From Cladocopium goreaui (taxonomy: Eukaryota > Sar > Dinophyceae > Suessiales > Symbiodiniaceae): a DNA stretch of 64,000 nucleotides. The notes beneath the pieces are model-generated. The model saw only the letters and a program-made list of their open reading frames with translations, was not told the origin of the DNA and ran no database searches. The translations under genes were made by a program, and so were the position numbers. The stretch is taken from contig CAMXCT020003646.1 in NCBI GenBank assembly GCA_947184155.2, forward strand, positions 375,028-439,027. The letters are read 5' to 3'. Of the stretch, positions 34,614 to 46,659 are shown piece by piece. Position 1 is the first letter of the stretch; each line of letters opens with the position of its first letter.

Positions 34614-37106
34614 CCCACGGCGCCAAAGTGCTGCTCGGCCCGGGGCAGAATGTCGCGCCACATGGTCTTGAGCTGAATGAAACAATCCTGGCAGGGTCGT
34701 TGCAGCAATACCTCGACATGGTTTCTTGTAATCCCTTTCCCCTACTTTTAGATTCACCCATATGGGCCCCAAAATGGTTCCCAAGCGGTCCACGGAATCT
34801 TTCGGGGGATGTGATGATTGCCTTTAGAAGCAGCACTGGACATCACCTTTGGGGATTATTGACTCCTATTTCACCCAAAAAATGATGTTTACCTAGAAAC
34901 ATGCTGTGAAATATAAGGATGCTGTGGTTGTTTGCCACTCATCACTGCCTTCAGCAGTAATTGCATCACCCGCTGCATTTGTAAGCGTCGCCAGCGCGGT
35001 CAAAGCCCGGAAGACCTCACGTCGCATGGCAGTCCCACTGCAAATATCAGCTCTTATGACCTGGTCCTGTTGTTGGACTATCAGCTGATATTCATGTGAA
35101 CACATGTGAACCATTGAAAAAGCCATCGTTGATTGGATATTATATAAATTATAGGAGGGCTGATATTCTGCCGCATGTATTGAATGTATTGGCCATTATA
35201 TTCTGAATAGTAATGTCAACTCCTTGCGATTCAACTGATATGTTGTGCTAATTTCCTGCTACATGATCACAACTCACAGCTGAGTTGCAACGGCTTGACC
35301 CGATGGATCTTTGGGCTGCAGCCGGTCAAAGTCCTTCAGCGTCTTTACCAAACTCTCGCGCACCCACTTGTCCTTCAGACCTGTGAGGCCCCGCAGCAAA
35401 ACTGTCCAAACTCAAAACCCTAAGATACCCCGAATGTGTGGGAGCCCAAGACCTGAAAACAATTGAAAACACATGTTAAATTGCACATGTTTGCTGATTA
35501 CATTATATATATATACATATCTGTGTGTGTATACCTTAATGTGATACATAGATAGATAGACCCCGTATCGGACATTCGTCTCAAAATCTACGGAAATGTG
35601 GTTTGATCTTGATCCACTATAGATTCACGAAACCACATCATGTTTAATCATCGCTTTGGGTAATTCTGCAGCAATCCATTCACACCCCGCCTGCCATCAC
35701 CGCCAGCTCCCCAACAGTACAGCGCAACATGAGCTCTGAATCGGGCTTCAAGGCATCCAATTCATCCAGCTCGCGAAGAATGTCTTTCAAGGCCTTTTCG
35801 AGCCAACTGATGTGAGCCATGTAATGAAAGGGTGTGGCATAACCGTCCGGACCCGGTTCTGCTGCAGAACTTTGGGCAGAACTTTGGGCGAAACCTGAGG
35901 CGGTTGTGTATCAAGGAGATGTGATCACAGCATATCACAGCCAGAACAGTGACAAGATTGTTGCTTGAGGCAGCGACTTATCAGCCGATTCAGCTTCATC
36001 ATGGCGGCAGATTCACCAGACAATCCATCTGCAGAAATGTCCTCCAGAAGCAGGGGCCCAGCTGTAATCATGCAGCCAACCAGACACAACTGGATGATGG
36101 TGAATAACCACCACTGCCACTGTCAGAGTCCTGGTCACCAGCAACGACGCGCACGGCACTTTGCAGCAACGCTGCGGGGACCTTGACGTCTGCCAAGCTG
36201 GAGGTCAGTTTCGTGGCCTGGCAACACAGCATGGAGACCTTCAACTGTGGAGGTCAAAGTGAAACCCATGGTTTGAAAGATGGGGACAGAGGACGCATGA
36301 TGACACATGTTTGTGGATTTCTTGTGTACTGTATCTGTTGCAAGCTCCTTTGGCACCCATCTGCCTCCTCAAATCGTCCGAGCTCAAAAAGTATCAGAGC
36401 AGCCCCCTGGCAGCGGTCATCGCCGTGGGCCACGATACCACAACCCCTAAGCCCGGCTGAGGCTCTGGCAAGAATCAAGTGGTCAGAAGAACTCTTGGAC
36501 ATCACGCGCGTAGCTTCTTCGTATTGGCCTGTTTCTCATCCATGTGTTCAAACTATTGTTGTGCTCCTCCGTTCAATGTAACAAAGATGCACAGAATCAT
36601 ATTCCATCTCAAGTAATTCCATCCCTTCATTTCCTAAGAACTGTCTACCCCACCCCTTCATTTCCTATACACGGACCAATCCAACCCACCAGTCATCCTC
36701 TTGTAGCACCTATGTACCACAAGCAGGAGCCCAATGAGGCGTGGCACTCATCCAGCTCTGCACCTGCACCAGCCATTGGAGCAGGGAATGCTGGTGCCTG
36801 GGCATCCCAACCTGCGTCGGCTGGGAAGTAAGCATCTGCCACCTGCCATCAGCATCCAAGACATCCAAGGCATCCAATCAAGGCACAATTCGTGCAGTTC
36901 CCACCTCAACGGCTCGCTTCAAAATGGGGAGAGCTTCTGAGAACCTCCGGAACAGCTTCACCCAACAGGCTCTCAGTTTTGAGGCCCGCCCCACCGCAGG
37001 ATGCCGCCAAATCACCGCTTTTCTGCAAGAGCTTTTGACCCTGCTGCATAGTCGGGCAGCTGCTCCAACAGCGAGAAGGCCCGTGTTTGGGCCAGGCGGC
37101 TGGCGC
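34614..37106 (-). CDS. multi-exon helical protein, family unknown
   Basis: Exons with matching phases: 37106-37016 (SRLAQTRAFSLLEQLPDYAA), 36842-36764, about 36490-36380 (QGAALILFELGRFEEAD, TPR-like), 36217-36121 (TKLTSSLADVKVPAALLQSA), 36061-~35965 (GPLLLEDISADGLSGESAAM), 35894-35691 (MAHISWLEKALKDILRELDE), 35380-35278, 35037-~34927 (MRREVFRALTALATLTNAAG) and 34687-34614. Four of the junctions could be checked and agree in phase; one donor is GC (GCAG|GCGGGG). The product looks like an alpha-solenoid or helical scaffold. No catalytic motif is visible. It lies directly upstream of the caspase/NB-ARC gene on the same strand, and whether it continues into that gene is not resolved. Both termini are uncertain. 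Confidence 0.6.
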
Positions 37107-38030
37107 CTGGGCCATTGGAACACATGCCCACCACACGGCCACCTGCTCCCTGGACATGTTTTGACATCGACACTTCCCAAAACCGTCAGAACTGGGACGT
37201 TGGCATCTAGCTATGCAGAGGCGGTGCAAAGGAAATACATGGGCCAAGCTAGCCATGGCTCCAAAGTTCGACAGCTGGGTGCATCAAATGTGTGGAATAT
37301 GGTGAGGCATCAATCAAGTCCGCAAAAGTTATTTTGCAAAAGGCTGTAGGTGCATACGGTTAAATTTGGCAATCTGAGGCGGTGCAAACCTGGGTGGAGT
37401 GCATGCGCTGACACCGACACCAAACCGTGATACCTAAGGCATGTGGGTTGTCTGACCATGGCTGGAATCCTTGACTGCTGAAGTTCCCGTAAAGGAGCAA
37501 ATGCTGGTTCAGCACATGAGCTATGCCATGACAACTCATGTGACTAAGGTGTGACAGCCACGCTGCCCGTGAAATGAATAGTTTGCAAAGCAGGGTGCCC
37601 TAAAACAAGCAAAGGATAGTAAAGGCCAATTGTCACGTTTGCTTCAGCTTTTCAAATCGCCAAGAATGGGGATACAACCAACATCAACCAACCACAATGC
37701 ATCAATATGGATCAATCTTGGGGAAAATCATGGAAATTAACTTCCAGGAATCGGGCAAAAACTGATGAAACTTCCGAGAATTCCAGCTTTCAACCAGCGT
37801 TCCTTTTTCCCTGTCACCCCGTTGGCGAAACACCTGTGGTCTCCTGCACAACGCCAGTGCGGTGCCATGCCAACCAAAAATCTGGGACCCCTAAGCTTCT
37901 ACCATGTTAGCCACAGGATTCGCTAAAATATATTCAAACATACTGAAATACCAACAATGGTAACACACCAACTAAATTATATGGTTTTATAATGTTTTAT
38001 ACATTCAATAAAAATTTACTCAAATACCAT
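37107..38030. other. no clear gene; one weak exon candidate
   Basis: A minus-strand frame at about 37510-37440 (NQHLLLYGNFSSQGFQPWSD) ends at a possible donor and may be a 5' exon of the neighbouring gene. The rest shows nothing I can support. Confidence 0.35.
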
Positions 38031-38041
38031 GCATATGTGTA

Positions 38042-38172
38042 CATATATATATGTGTGTGAGTGTGAGTGTGAGTGTGAGTGTGAGTGTGTGTGTGTGAGT
38101 GTGAGTGTGGGTGTGAGTGTGAGTGTGAGTGTGTGTGTGTGTGCGTGTGCGTGTGCCTGTGTGTGTGTGTAC
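38042..38172. repeat. GTGAGT/GT microsatellite
   Basis: GTGTGA and GT runs adjoin the left copy of the direct repeat that follows. Confidence 0.9.
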
Positions 38173-39534
38173 CATCTGAATAGATGTAAAACTTCTATTA
38201 ACCAACGAAGACACCTCCCCGGGACCCGTGCAAACGTACCTGCGGGACTGTGGTGGTGCACCTGGGCGCATTTAAGTCGCAGCTGGTGGCCACCACAGTC
38301 CCATATATATAATTTTCATGTCTCTTGTTATAGGTTTTACTGGGGTGTTTTTGCACGTCCGATGCATTCCACATCACCAATTCGCAAAGATGTTTCTGAG
38401 CAAGTGTGTCATTCCTGCTGTGTACGTCAAGTTGGCAGGAACCCTTCGGGGAAAGCCTTTCCAGGCTAACAATTGACAGTAAAACGATGTCTGAATTTAC
38501 ACTTTTGAATTAGTAATTCGTCTAAGTAAAGTGAACTGCTGGCCATTTTTCATTGTTTCACATGTCGGTCGGGTGAGTGTTGAACAGCTTCCCGCTGTCT
38601 CGGGGATTCCTTTTTTACCGATCTGCATAGCTGGCAGCCACGTCAACATCCGTTTTTTCAACGTTGCTCGAGAGAACGCTCAGCATTATGCATCATGCTC
38701 ATGATCAGGAGAGGCAACAGGACATGCTTTAGGTGTGGTTTTTCTTTCTTTTGATGGTCGTTGGTGAGGTTCAATTGTGCACGCAATTCAGGGGTTGAAC
38801 ACGTAAGCCGTCCAGAGGGTTGTGAATTGAAAGCCGAGGGCCTTTGAGCCTTATCACGAATACTGCATGCGTTGTGGGTGCATCATGTCATGAACTAGTT
38901 CCCCATGGGTCCCTTTCTCATGTGTTTCTGCGTTCTCCTCCCTTTAGGTAGGTTGGGTCCTGCGCGTGCCGAGGTAGGCTTAGGTTTCGCCGTGGTAGGT
39001 TGGTTCAGGCGCTTCCGTCCTCCCCCTCCTCCGCTGGTCTTGGTGCGTTTCCGTCGGCCTCCGCTTTTTTCTTTTCCCTTGCCTTTTCAGGGTTCGCCCG
39101 CTCCGGGCTAGGTGTGTTGGTGTGTGTTTGCTCTTTCCCTCTTCTTTTGCGTTCCCCTCTTCGCGTCCTGGTTAAGTAACTTTCATTTCATTTTCATCTT
39201 CATCTCACTTTCATTTTCATTTCATCTGCCCCGCTGCGGTGGGGCGTGTGTGTGTACCATCTGAATAGATGTAAAACTTCTATTAATTGCAGGGGGTCAC
39301 CGGGGTCCCGGGGGGGTCGGTGACCAACGAAGACACCTCCCCGGGACCCGTGCAAACGTACCTGCGGGACTGTGGTGGTGCACCTGGGCGCATTTAAGTC
39401 GCAGCTGGTGGCCACCACAGTCCCATATATATATAATTTTCATGTCTCCTGTTATAGGTTTTACTGGGGTGTTTTTGCACGTCCGATGCATTCCACATCA
39501 CCAATTCGCAAAGATGTTTCTGAGCAAGTGTGTG
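38160..39534. mobile_element. direct-repeat pair, possible TRIM-like element
   Basis: A segment of about 250 bp starting GTGTACCATCTGAATAGATG occurs at about 38164-38411 and again at about 39246-39534. The two copies share almost the whole sequence; the second has an extra insert of about 38 bp (39286-39323). Each copy contains GGGACTGTGGTGG...CCACCACAGTCCC, a 13-bp perfect stem. The interior (38412-39245) is non-coding and includes CT-rich tracts. The arrangement resembles terminal repeats of a small non-autonomous element, but TG...CA ends, a primer-binding site and a target duplication were not recognised; a segmental duplication is equally possible. Confidence 0.5.
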
Positions 39535-39736
39535 TGTATTAATTTATATAGGCATTTACAGACAGACAGACAGACAGACGGACAGACAGACAGATAGACA
39601 GACAAATAGATATGGATAGATAGAGGTACATATAGATATGATATAGATGTACAATGTAGAGATAAAGAATATAGACTATAGATATACATATATATATATC
39701 CACCATCTTTTGATAGACAATTTGAGGTCCCAAAGG

Positions 39737-41586
39737 TCACCAAAACTGACCCAATCTCCACCCAGCAAGAAGTTCCTCCAAGAGCTGATGCCAGGGACGA
39801 AGGTCCGCAGCAGGATAGGGCTGCATCTCCATCTGCGATTTGAGGTTAGAGAAAATGATAGGAACCCCCTATTTTACCCACTTGTCCCATGTTGTCCGTG
39901 GATTCCGTGGATCCACAAACCTCAGAAGTTCCTCTACACCATGAGGATTTCCACCGCCTTGGCGGCCTCAGCCAGTGCTGATTGCAGCTGCTTTGGCTCT
40001 GCAGCCATGGCCTCAACACCCATGGTGACCCGACATTTTGAGGCCATGATTGGGAAGTACCAGCTGAATCAACATGGCATTGCAAAATCGATGTGGGTAA
40101 TTTACGTTGATCATCATTGATTAATTGATTAATTTTCGCCTGTTTCTGTTTCTGCCTAAGTCTAACCATCGCCTTCTCAAAGATCTACCTATTGAACATG
40201 GTGATCTTCCTTTGCACGCGATTGCTGACCCCTGGCTGCACTTGGGACCCCAAGGGCACCCGACACAATGGCCTCTTTGATGCATCGCCTCTGCTCGCAG
40301 GCCCCATGAACAATGCATCACTAACGTCACTGTCATGAAGAACTGTAGCACCAAAAATGGCTTCTATCATGAAACAGTCATGTTTGTTTCACATCAAATG
40401 CTCACGTTTTTACACGTTTTTACGGCCAAACATCGAAGTTTCCCTGCATTTCTTCAACTGCGGGAGTCTGGCCTCAGCCACCTCCAACTGGTGGTTGTCC
40501 ATCAGAACTGGGTTTACTACGACCAGAAGTCGCCTTCAAGAGACTGGGCCACATTGGTTTCTTGGCAAGTGTTTCTTATGTTTCTTTCCATCTGCTTTTA
40601 AGATCTGTCATGATGTGACATGACAATAAACGGATTCAGATACACACTAAACTATATTGACATGTAAAGTCGAAATAAATGAAAATAAACCACAATCTCC
40701 GAAATTGTGTATGGGTTTTCCCTTTAGAACTTGCGGACTTCTCCGTTGCATTCTTCGATTGCCCTGAGGGCAACCGCCATGAGTCCAAGGCAAGGAACCC
40801 CCCCACCTCTTCTGTCGCAAGGCTTCGATGATGGAGCCGGCACCCGCGTGGGAAATCACCAAGGATGCACTGGACATCTGCAAAGCAAGGTACAAATGGT
40901 ACAGTCAGCCATCAACTGGGTGAGTACCGAAACCACAAATGTATATGACTGGTGCAACTGGCATATCCTAATGATATCAGATATCATGGCCTCATCTTCC
41001 AAGCTTGGCTTCAGGTCAAATGACCTTGCTCGCATGAACAAAGAATGACTGAATAGATCCACAAGTCATGCTCTGGTCCATTTACTGTCAAATTTCCTAC
41101 AGAATCCAGAATGCCTTCGGTAGATGCGTGAGTCGCTACACATGGATTCGAGGTTCTATGCATCAGCGCCTGGAAGCACTCCGAGGACCCTGCTCCACTT
41201 CCAGAATCGCAGGATCTCGCTGGCTCAACCTGCCCCAGGAATCACCTAGTCAAAACATATAACAAGAGTCTGAAAGAATAGCCACAAGGCATAGCAGCAT
41301 AGCCATTTTCGTGTTGCACTGGAGCTGCTTGAGCCTGTAGGTACCACGACCACGCTGCACCACCAGGCGGTTGTAGCCCAGCGCTTTCGCCTAGCAGCTG
41401 GTCTGGCAGCAGCTCCCCAGTGACCCGGTTGTGGCCCGTCTCGGCCCTTAGGTGGGCGCGGCCAGTGGCCTGCTCCTGGAAAGAGGGGGAATCCACTTCC
41501 TTCACCAAATCGTCAAAGGATGTGGTGCCAACTGTGACCTCGCAAACATGAGCAGTTGACAACGGGCCTTGTACCAGCATATCCAT
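39737..41586 (-). CDS. ALG13: ALG13-like UDP-GlcNAc transferase subunit
   Basis: Exons: 41586-41470 (ATG; VTVGTTSFDDLVKEV), 41390-about 41330 (ALGYNRLVVQRGRGTY), about 41010-40989 (SFDLKPSLEDE), 40877-40807 (ASLVISHAGAGSIIEALRQK), 40533-about 40440 (LLVVVNPVLMDNHQLEVAEA), about 40370-40189, 40063-39940 and 39832-39737 (YPAADLRPWHQLLEELLAG, TGA stop). These are the hallmark motifs of ALG13, the catalytic GT-B half which with membrane-bound ALG14 adds the second GlcNAc to dolichol-PP-GlcNAc at the ER cytosolic face. Phases match at most junctions. At least two introns start with GC (CAG|GCCACT and GAG|GCCATG). The exon at 40370-40189 adds a stretch of about 55 residues not expected in ALG13 and may be mispredicted. 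The ends of exons 2 and 5 are uncertain. Confidence 0.85.
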
Positions 41587-42359
41587 GGGAGTTCTGAGGT
41601 TCTGTAATCAGCAGAAACCTAATGAGCACTTTGAGCTTCACACAAAGATCATGGCTTCGGCAGGTTCAGTCAGAAGATTCGTGCCATCTTTCCCCAGTAT
41701 TTGGTTGAAGCCCACTAGGTTTGAGAGTTTAGACAATCCCGGAAGTGGAATGTCATGCCTAGTGGGCCGGCGTAGGCACCACTGCACTGCGGCAAGCTGT
41801 TTATATACTGTTCAACAACATTGTGGAACATGTTCAGGCTATTGAAAGTTGCATGCCCATGGAATGAATTTGGAGCAGGGATAAGTTCAATTTCTCTAAG
41901 TTCCGAGAAATTCGAGCCAAGTGGTGTTGTCAAGTGCTGCCCCACAAGCACAAAGGTCAACACCAAGCAATTTCCAACAGCATGCAGTGCAGTCTGTTTT
42001 GCTCAGCGCTTCAGGAAAATCAGCCGCAGCCGCGACCAACGCAAAGTCTGAGCCTCGCCCACATCCACCCAAACAAAACAGTCAAAACAGAACAGTGAAA
42101 AATAGTGAAGGCAAATAGACACTAGCTTTGGTGAGTTGCTCATAAATCAGGGCCATAGTTTACCCCAAGTGGCTGTGCCTGCGACAGGAGGCCTAACACA
42201 GTTTCAATGCAGCGTGGTTGCAGCTCCTGGCACTGCTTCACTGCTGCTTCCCTGCCAGTACCCTGAAAGAAAGGACCTATACCTTGAAAGAGAGGACTAC
42301 TGCTGCCAAAAATAGGAAAACAGCAGAACTTTTGAACAAAGGAAGAATGCGAGCTCACA

Positions 42360-45005
42360 ATTCACACAAGCACTGCTCCTTCCGGCGTCGTGTGAGCTGG
42401 GGGGAGTTCATTCCGCTTGACACCTCGCAGACAGTATCCTGAAGCAGCCTCCCTTTGATGAATATTTCGATCATGGTTTTGGCAAAATCCTCGTAGATTT
42501 GGTTTCCCTCCAACTGCCTCAGAGCAACAACGACTGCCCTCAGTGGCCCCAGCCTGCAAGCGCGGCCCAACCTGCCCCATAAAGTTCCGCAGCGCTCGGC
42601 CCCGCGCTTCCTGCGACAGCCCCTCCTTGGGCCTCCAGGTGTGCAGCACTTGGGCTTGCAAAGCCGGAGTGGCTAGGAGAAGCCTTGGGCTGGGCCATGG
42701 TCCCCAAACGCAGAAAAAATGCTGAAAGATTGTCCTCTGAGATCTGCTTCATGCTGCTTGGACTCAAGAGGGAGCCACTGATATGCTATGCAAGCCAGGG
42801 AGCAAATTTGCCTCTTTGACACCAAGCTGGCTTCGATGCCAGAACTGTTCAGAAGAAAGAACCTGAGTGGAGATTCGAACAAACATCTCTTCTCTCATCC
42901 ACCACCTTAAAGAAATGCAGCTGGACTGATTAAATTTCCTGCCATCAAACACCCATGAACTGCGCATATTTCAGAGGCACTGACCACATTGTAGTTGCCT
43001 TCATCAACAAAGTCTTCATAGGCAGCAATCTCTGCCACCAGCTGCATGAGGTCCGAGTTCCTAGAGACTGGGTTAAAGTTAACGAATTGCACTGGGTCAA
43101 CTGGATAATTCCCCTGACACATCTGTCCTCACTGCTGCCTCACAAGATGAGAAAACCTGGCCAGACATCGACAGGTCGGAGCTGCAGACTAGGGCTCTAC
43201 AATGGTCTGATCATTGTGCAGCACCTCATCCCACAAGGCCCTGTTCTGCACAGCTTTGGGCAGAAAGCAGAGGTGCTTGTTGTGATAACCTCAGCCAACA
43301 TGCAAAACATGGTGACGACAGCATGCTTTCATATCTTTCATCCAGCACGCTTTCATAACTTAACATACTGACAAAATGATCCAAATTTGGTACCCCAGTC
43401 CCATGGAGGCCTTTTTCAGGACTTCAGCCCCACGGATCCCCGCGGATCACAGATCCCTCGATGAAAACTCATTCCACTGGGGCTGCGACGTTGGGCTTCG
43501 TACAATATCAGTTCTCCCAGTTTTCGTTCGACCTGTCCGCAGCTGTGTACAACATGATGGTCTCTGGTGTCAGTTGGATTGTTGAGGATTGCTCAGGAGC
43601 TGCTGAATTTTGGACAAACCCACTTACGTTTACTGTCGCCATGTCTTTTTCCCCCCATTTTTGGCGCAGCACCAAGTGCTGCCCCCCGTGCCTCAGCGAG
43701 GCGTTTCTGAGGGCCTTTAGGCTTTGCCAGCGACTCCCATCGCACTGAAAACCAGCGCGAAAAGCGATGCTTCTCAACAGAGTCCTGCCGCGCAAAGAAA
43801 GGACTGATTCAAACTGAAGATTGTCTCAGGCCAGTCCTCTGTCAATTTCTGCCAGCGCAGCACCTGGCCATTCCTGGCAACGACGGGCCCGCATCTGATG
43901 GGCTGCGATTTGCCCACGGTCCTGCGGCACCACTGGATCTCTTTGGATCCGATGCTTCGCACTAGGACAGACTGGTGCTTGCCCCAGACAACCTCAACGA
44001 TGGCTGGGTGTGTTGGAAGTTGATGGGATCTCAACGATGCAATCTGAACCGATTTAAGACTTCCACTCTTCCTCTGTTGTCCAGCCATAGCGTTGCCTGG
44101 AACTGTTGGCGCTGCAGTGGGAAGATCTTCACCATTGATCTCCAAGGTGGAACATCTCAGATGCAAGGAACACCTAATTGATCCTAATTGATCCTAATTG
44201 CACCTTCCCTTCAGGTCCATATGATGCCAACCCAGGATTCACAAACCACTGGCACCCTTGATGTCCTCCACTGCTCGGCACCTCCGCACTTTGGCGTGAG
44301 CCACCGCGTTCTCTTCGCACTTTCAGTGCGTCACCAACCTGACCACGCCATGCCATGCAGCTCCATGGTGATTTTGCCAACTGGCGAAGCTGCCTGCTGC
44401 ACAGTGAAGTCTTGTCCATCGCCCTGCCATTGGCCAACCAGGTGATGAACCTGCAGCAAGTCCAACATGGCCAACTCGAATCGTCGAAGATATGTCAAAT
44501 CGGTCAAATTCTTTCCCCAGTGAAATTGGCATTTCATGGAGCTATACCATAGGTATACCATAGGTATAGCATATTTTCCAATTGTCTGACATTCAAAAAT
44601 TCTTGGCACAAGCTCCACCAGGAGCTAACCAGGTGCCGCTGGGACTCCAACAATTGTTTCCCAAAGCTCCTGTCGCTCCTGTTTGGCCTCAGAGGCAGCT
44701 TACCCGGGCGGCCCACCGCCTACCCTCTAGAAATCTGGCATGGCTGGGAAATCCATGGAAATCCCCGAAATAACTAAATGGAGGCTCTAAATGGAAAAGA
44801 ATTAAACTATATAAATAGGATCTTTTAGATTGCCATGTTTGATTGCCAGAGAACTGCTTATACAATTATACAATCATTATCAATTATTAATATAGCTCAA
44901 CTGGCCGCATCATGCTGCACCTTCTTCTCATCTTCCTCTCTGATGGCATCCATCTGCTGCTGGAACGCCAGAAGGAACTCAGCACCCGAATCACCCCAGA
45001 ATGGT
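42360..45005 (-). CDS. exon-rich unrecognised gene(s)
   Basis: Coding-like exons on the minus strand: 45005-44902 (FWGDSGAEFLLAFQQQMDAI), 44698-44630 (ASEAKQERQELWETIVGVP), about 44500-44335 (ELAMLDLLQVHHLVGQWQG), about 44160-43820 (INGEDLPTAAPTV...), about 43780-43637 (SVEKHRFSRWFSVRWESLAK, donor GTAAGT), about 43290-43195 (LPKAVQNRALWDEVLHNDQ), about 43070-42985 (NSDLMQLVAEIAAYEDFVDE) and about 42640-42430 (VVALRQLEGNQIYEDFAK). The first junction is exactly phased. No domain is recognised and gene limits are unknown; more than one gene may be present. Confidence 0.55.
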
Positions 45006-45439
45006 CTAAAAGTCAAGTAATTTGCAAGTATCAGAAATGACACCTGCGAAGCAAATCATAGCAACCACGCCTCTGCCCTGGCCTCCTCCGGCCAGTCTTC
45101 TTCAACTTGAAGCCTGCAAGAGGATTCATACCGTCACTTTAAAAGCTAGATGAATTCGAAGCCACCTGAAGCTCTATAGACTATGGAACACGACGATATA
45201 AGCTGGACTGGGTGACAGCCTTGGAGGGGCCAGCGGTGCGCGCCGCACCTCCCGAGGGCCCGTCAGCAAGGCGGGCACTGCCTGCCACGGACAACTCAAA
45301 TGGCACAAGGTGAAGCCGCATCCGAACACTTTACCCAATCAGAGTACACTATACACATTGCTCAACATGAATTCCCTCTGTGAAGTAGCTTCAACAGCCA
45401 TGTCTTCTGAAGAAACCCCAAATTCGCGATTCGATCTTG

Positions 45440-46140
45440 GCACTTACCAGAAAGCGCTTCAAATTTGGCCCGTCGCACTCCTGGCACTCCTGGCCTCCGC
45501 CCGCTGAAGCGCAGCTGCCACAGCCCGGCGGTCAGGCAGAACGAACTCAGCTTGTTTGGAGGACTCCGCTGTGGGCACGTTGCTCCTGCCATCCGGAAAG
45601 GATCAAAGTCTTGCAAAGGCCCTAGGTACACAACTTGGAATCTTGGAATGCGCGTAGAACCCTCTGTGCCAGAAATTTAGAGCTCTGCAGCTACACCGCC
45701 ATCCTTGGCATGGTGGTTTCATCCCAGCTGCCACGCAAGTCCACGGAATCCGCCAGTAGCGGCTTGTCAAATGCCAACCTCAGCAGCTGATTACATCCTG
45801 TGGACGACCCCCTGGCCCTTTGGAGCACACAACAACTTGAGGCGGTGGCTCGTCAAAGCCCTTACTTTGCCGAGTGAGACCTGCACGCCTGGGTGCTTGA
45901 TGAACTTCCTGCCAGGGCAAAAAGGATTCACCGTCACCTCACACTGACAGAGGCTGACGAAAATCCAGGTCACGGAATCCTTCTGAAGTGCCTTTGGCAA
46001 AATGGACATGTTCACCGAGAAGCCAAAACTGCAGCGGCCCAGCGGCCCAGCCTCTGGCATTTCATCAGTTGAAAACGCCCTGCACCAAGGCTTTGGAAGC
46101 CGGCCTGTTGGGAGGCCACATTCCCCGCTGCCCTGACTTT
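45440..46140 (-). CDS. exon cluster, unrecognised
   Basis: About 46135-45953 reads SFPWQSQGSGECGLP...GFSVNMSILPKALQKDS to a donor CA|GTGTGA. A short exon ending at about 45867 (KFIKHPGVQVSLGK) joins it in phase and ends at AAA|GTAAGG. About 45630-45450 reads LQDFDPFRMAGATCPQRSPP.... The spliced peptides look folded but match no family I know. It probably belongs with the flanking minus-strand exons. Confidence 0.5.
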
Positions 46141-46659
46141 GCCACGGAAAGCTTCACAGGTGGTGACTCTGGTTGGGGGGTTGTGATACACTGCATGTGG
46201 CATCCAGTGCATCCATGATTTTTGTTGGCTACATCACACCCCTACAAGTACCCTAATGTTCGAACATTTGCTGTTTAAATGTGTTGGCTATTTTGAGATA
46301 TACCCTCAGCTGGTGGAATCCCAGTGGCAGAATGACCAGGTTCTATGCCAATGGGGCCCATTTGTAGTATCCGCATTTGATCATTTTTATATATCCCAAT
46401 CAAAAGCCAATTGTTGGTTCAACTATTGTTTAAGCCAAATAATGTCACATCTGAACTTCCGTTGCTTAAATGCCAGTCTTGCAGTCAGTCTCAACCCTCT
46501 GAAAAATACAGTTTTTGTTTTGGGATCATCAGCGCAACTACGACTGAAAATGACAAATACATACAGATACTAGAAACCGCCAACCAAGAAATACTGGTGA
46601 AGATCCAGATTAGTCCACATTTTTTGTGGGTTCGAAGCTGATTGCTAGAAACCTACCAG

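Noticed and set aside
39647..40120. 157-codon plus-strand frame
   Set aside because: Antisense of two phased ALG13 exons.
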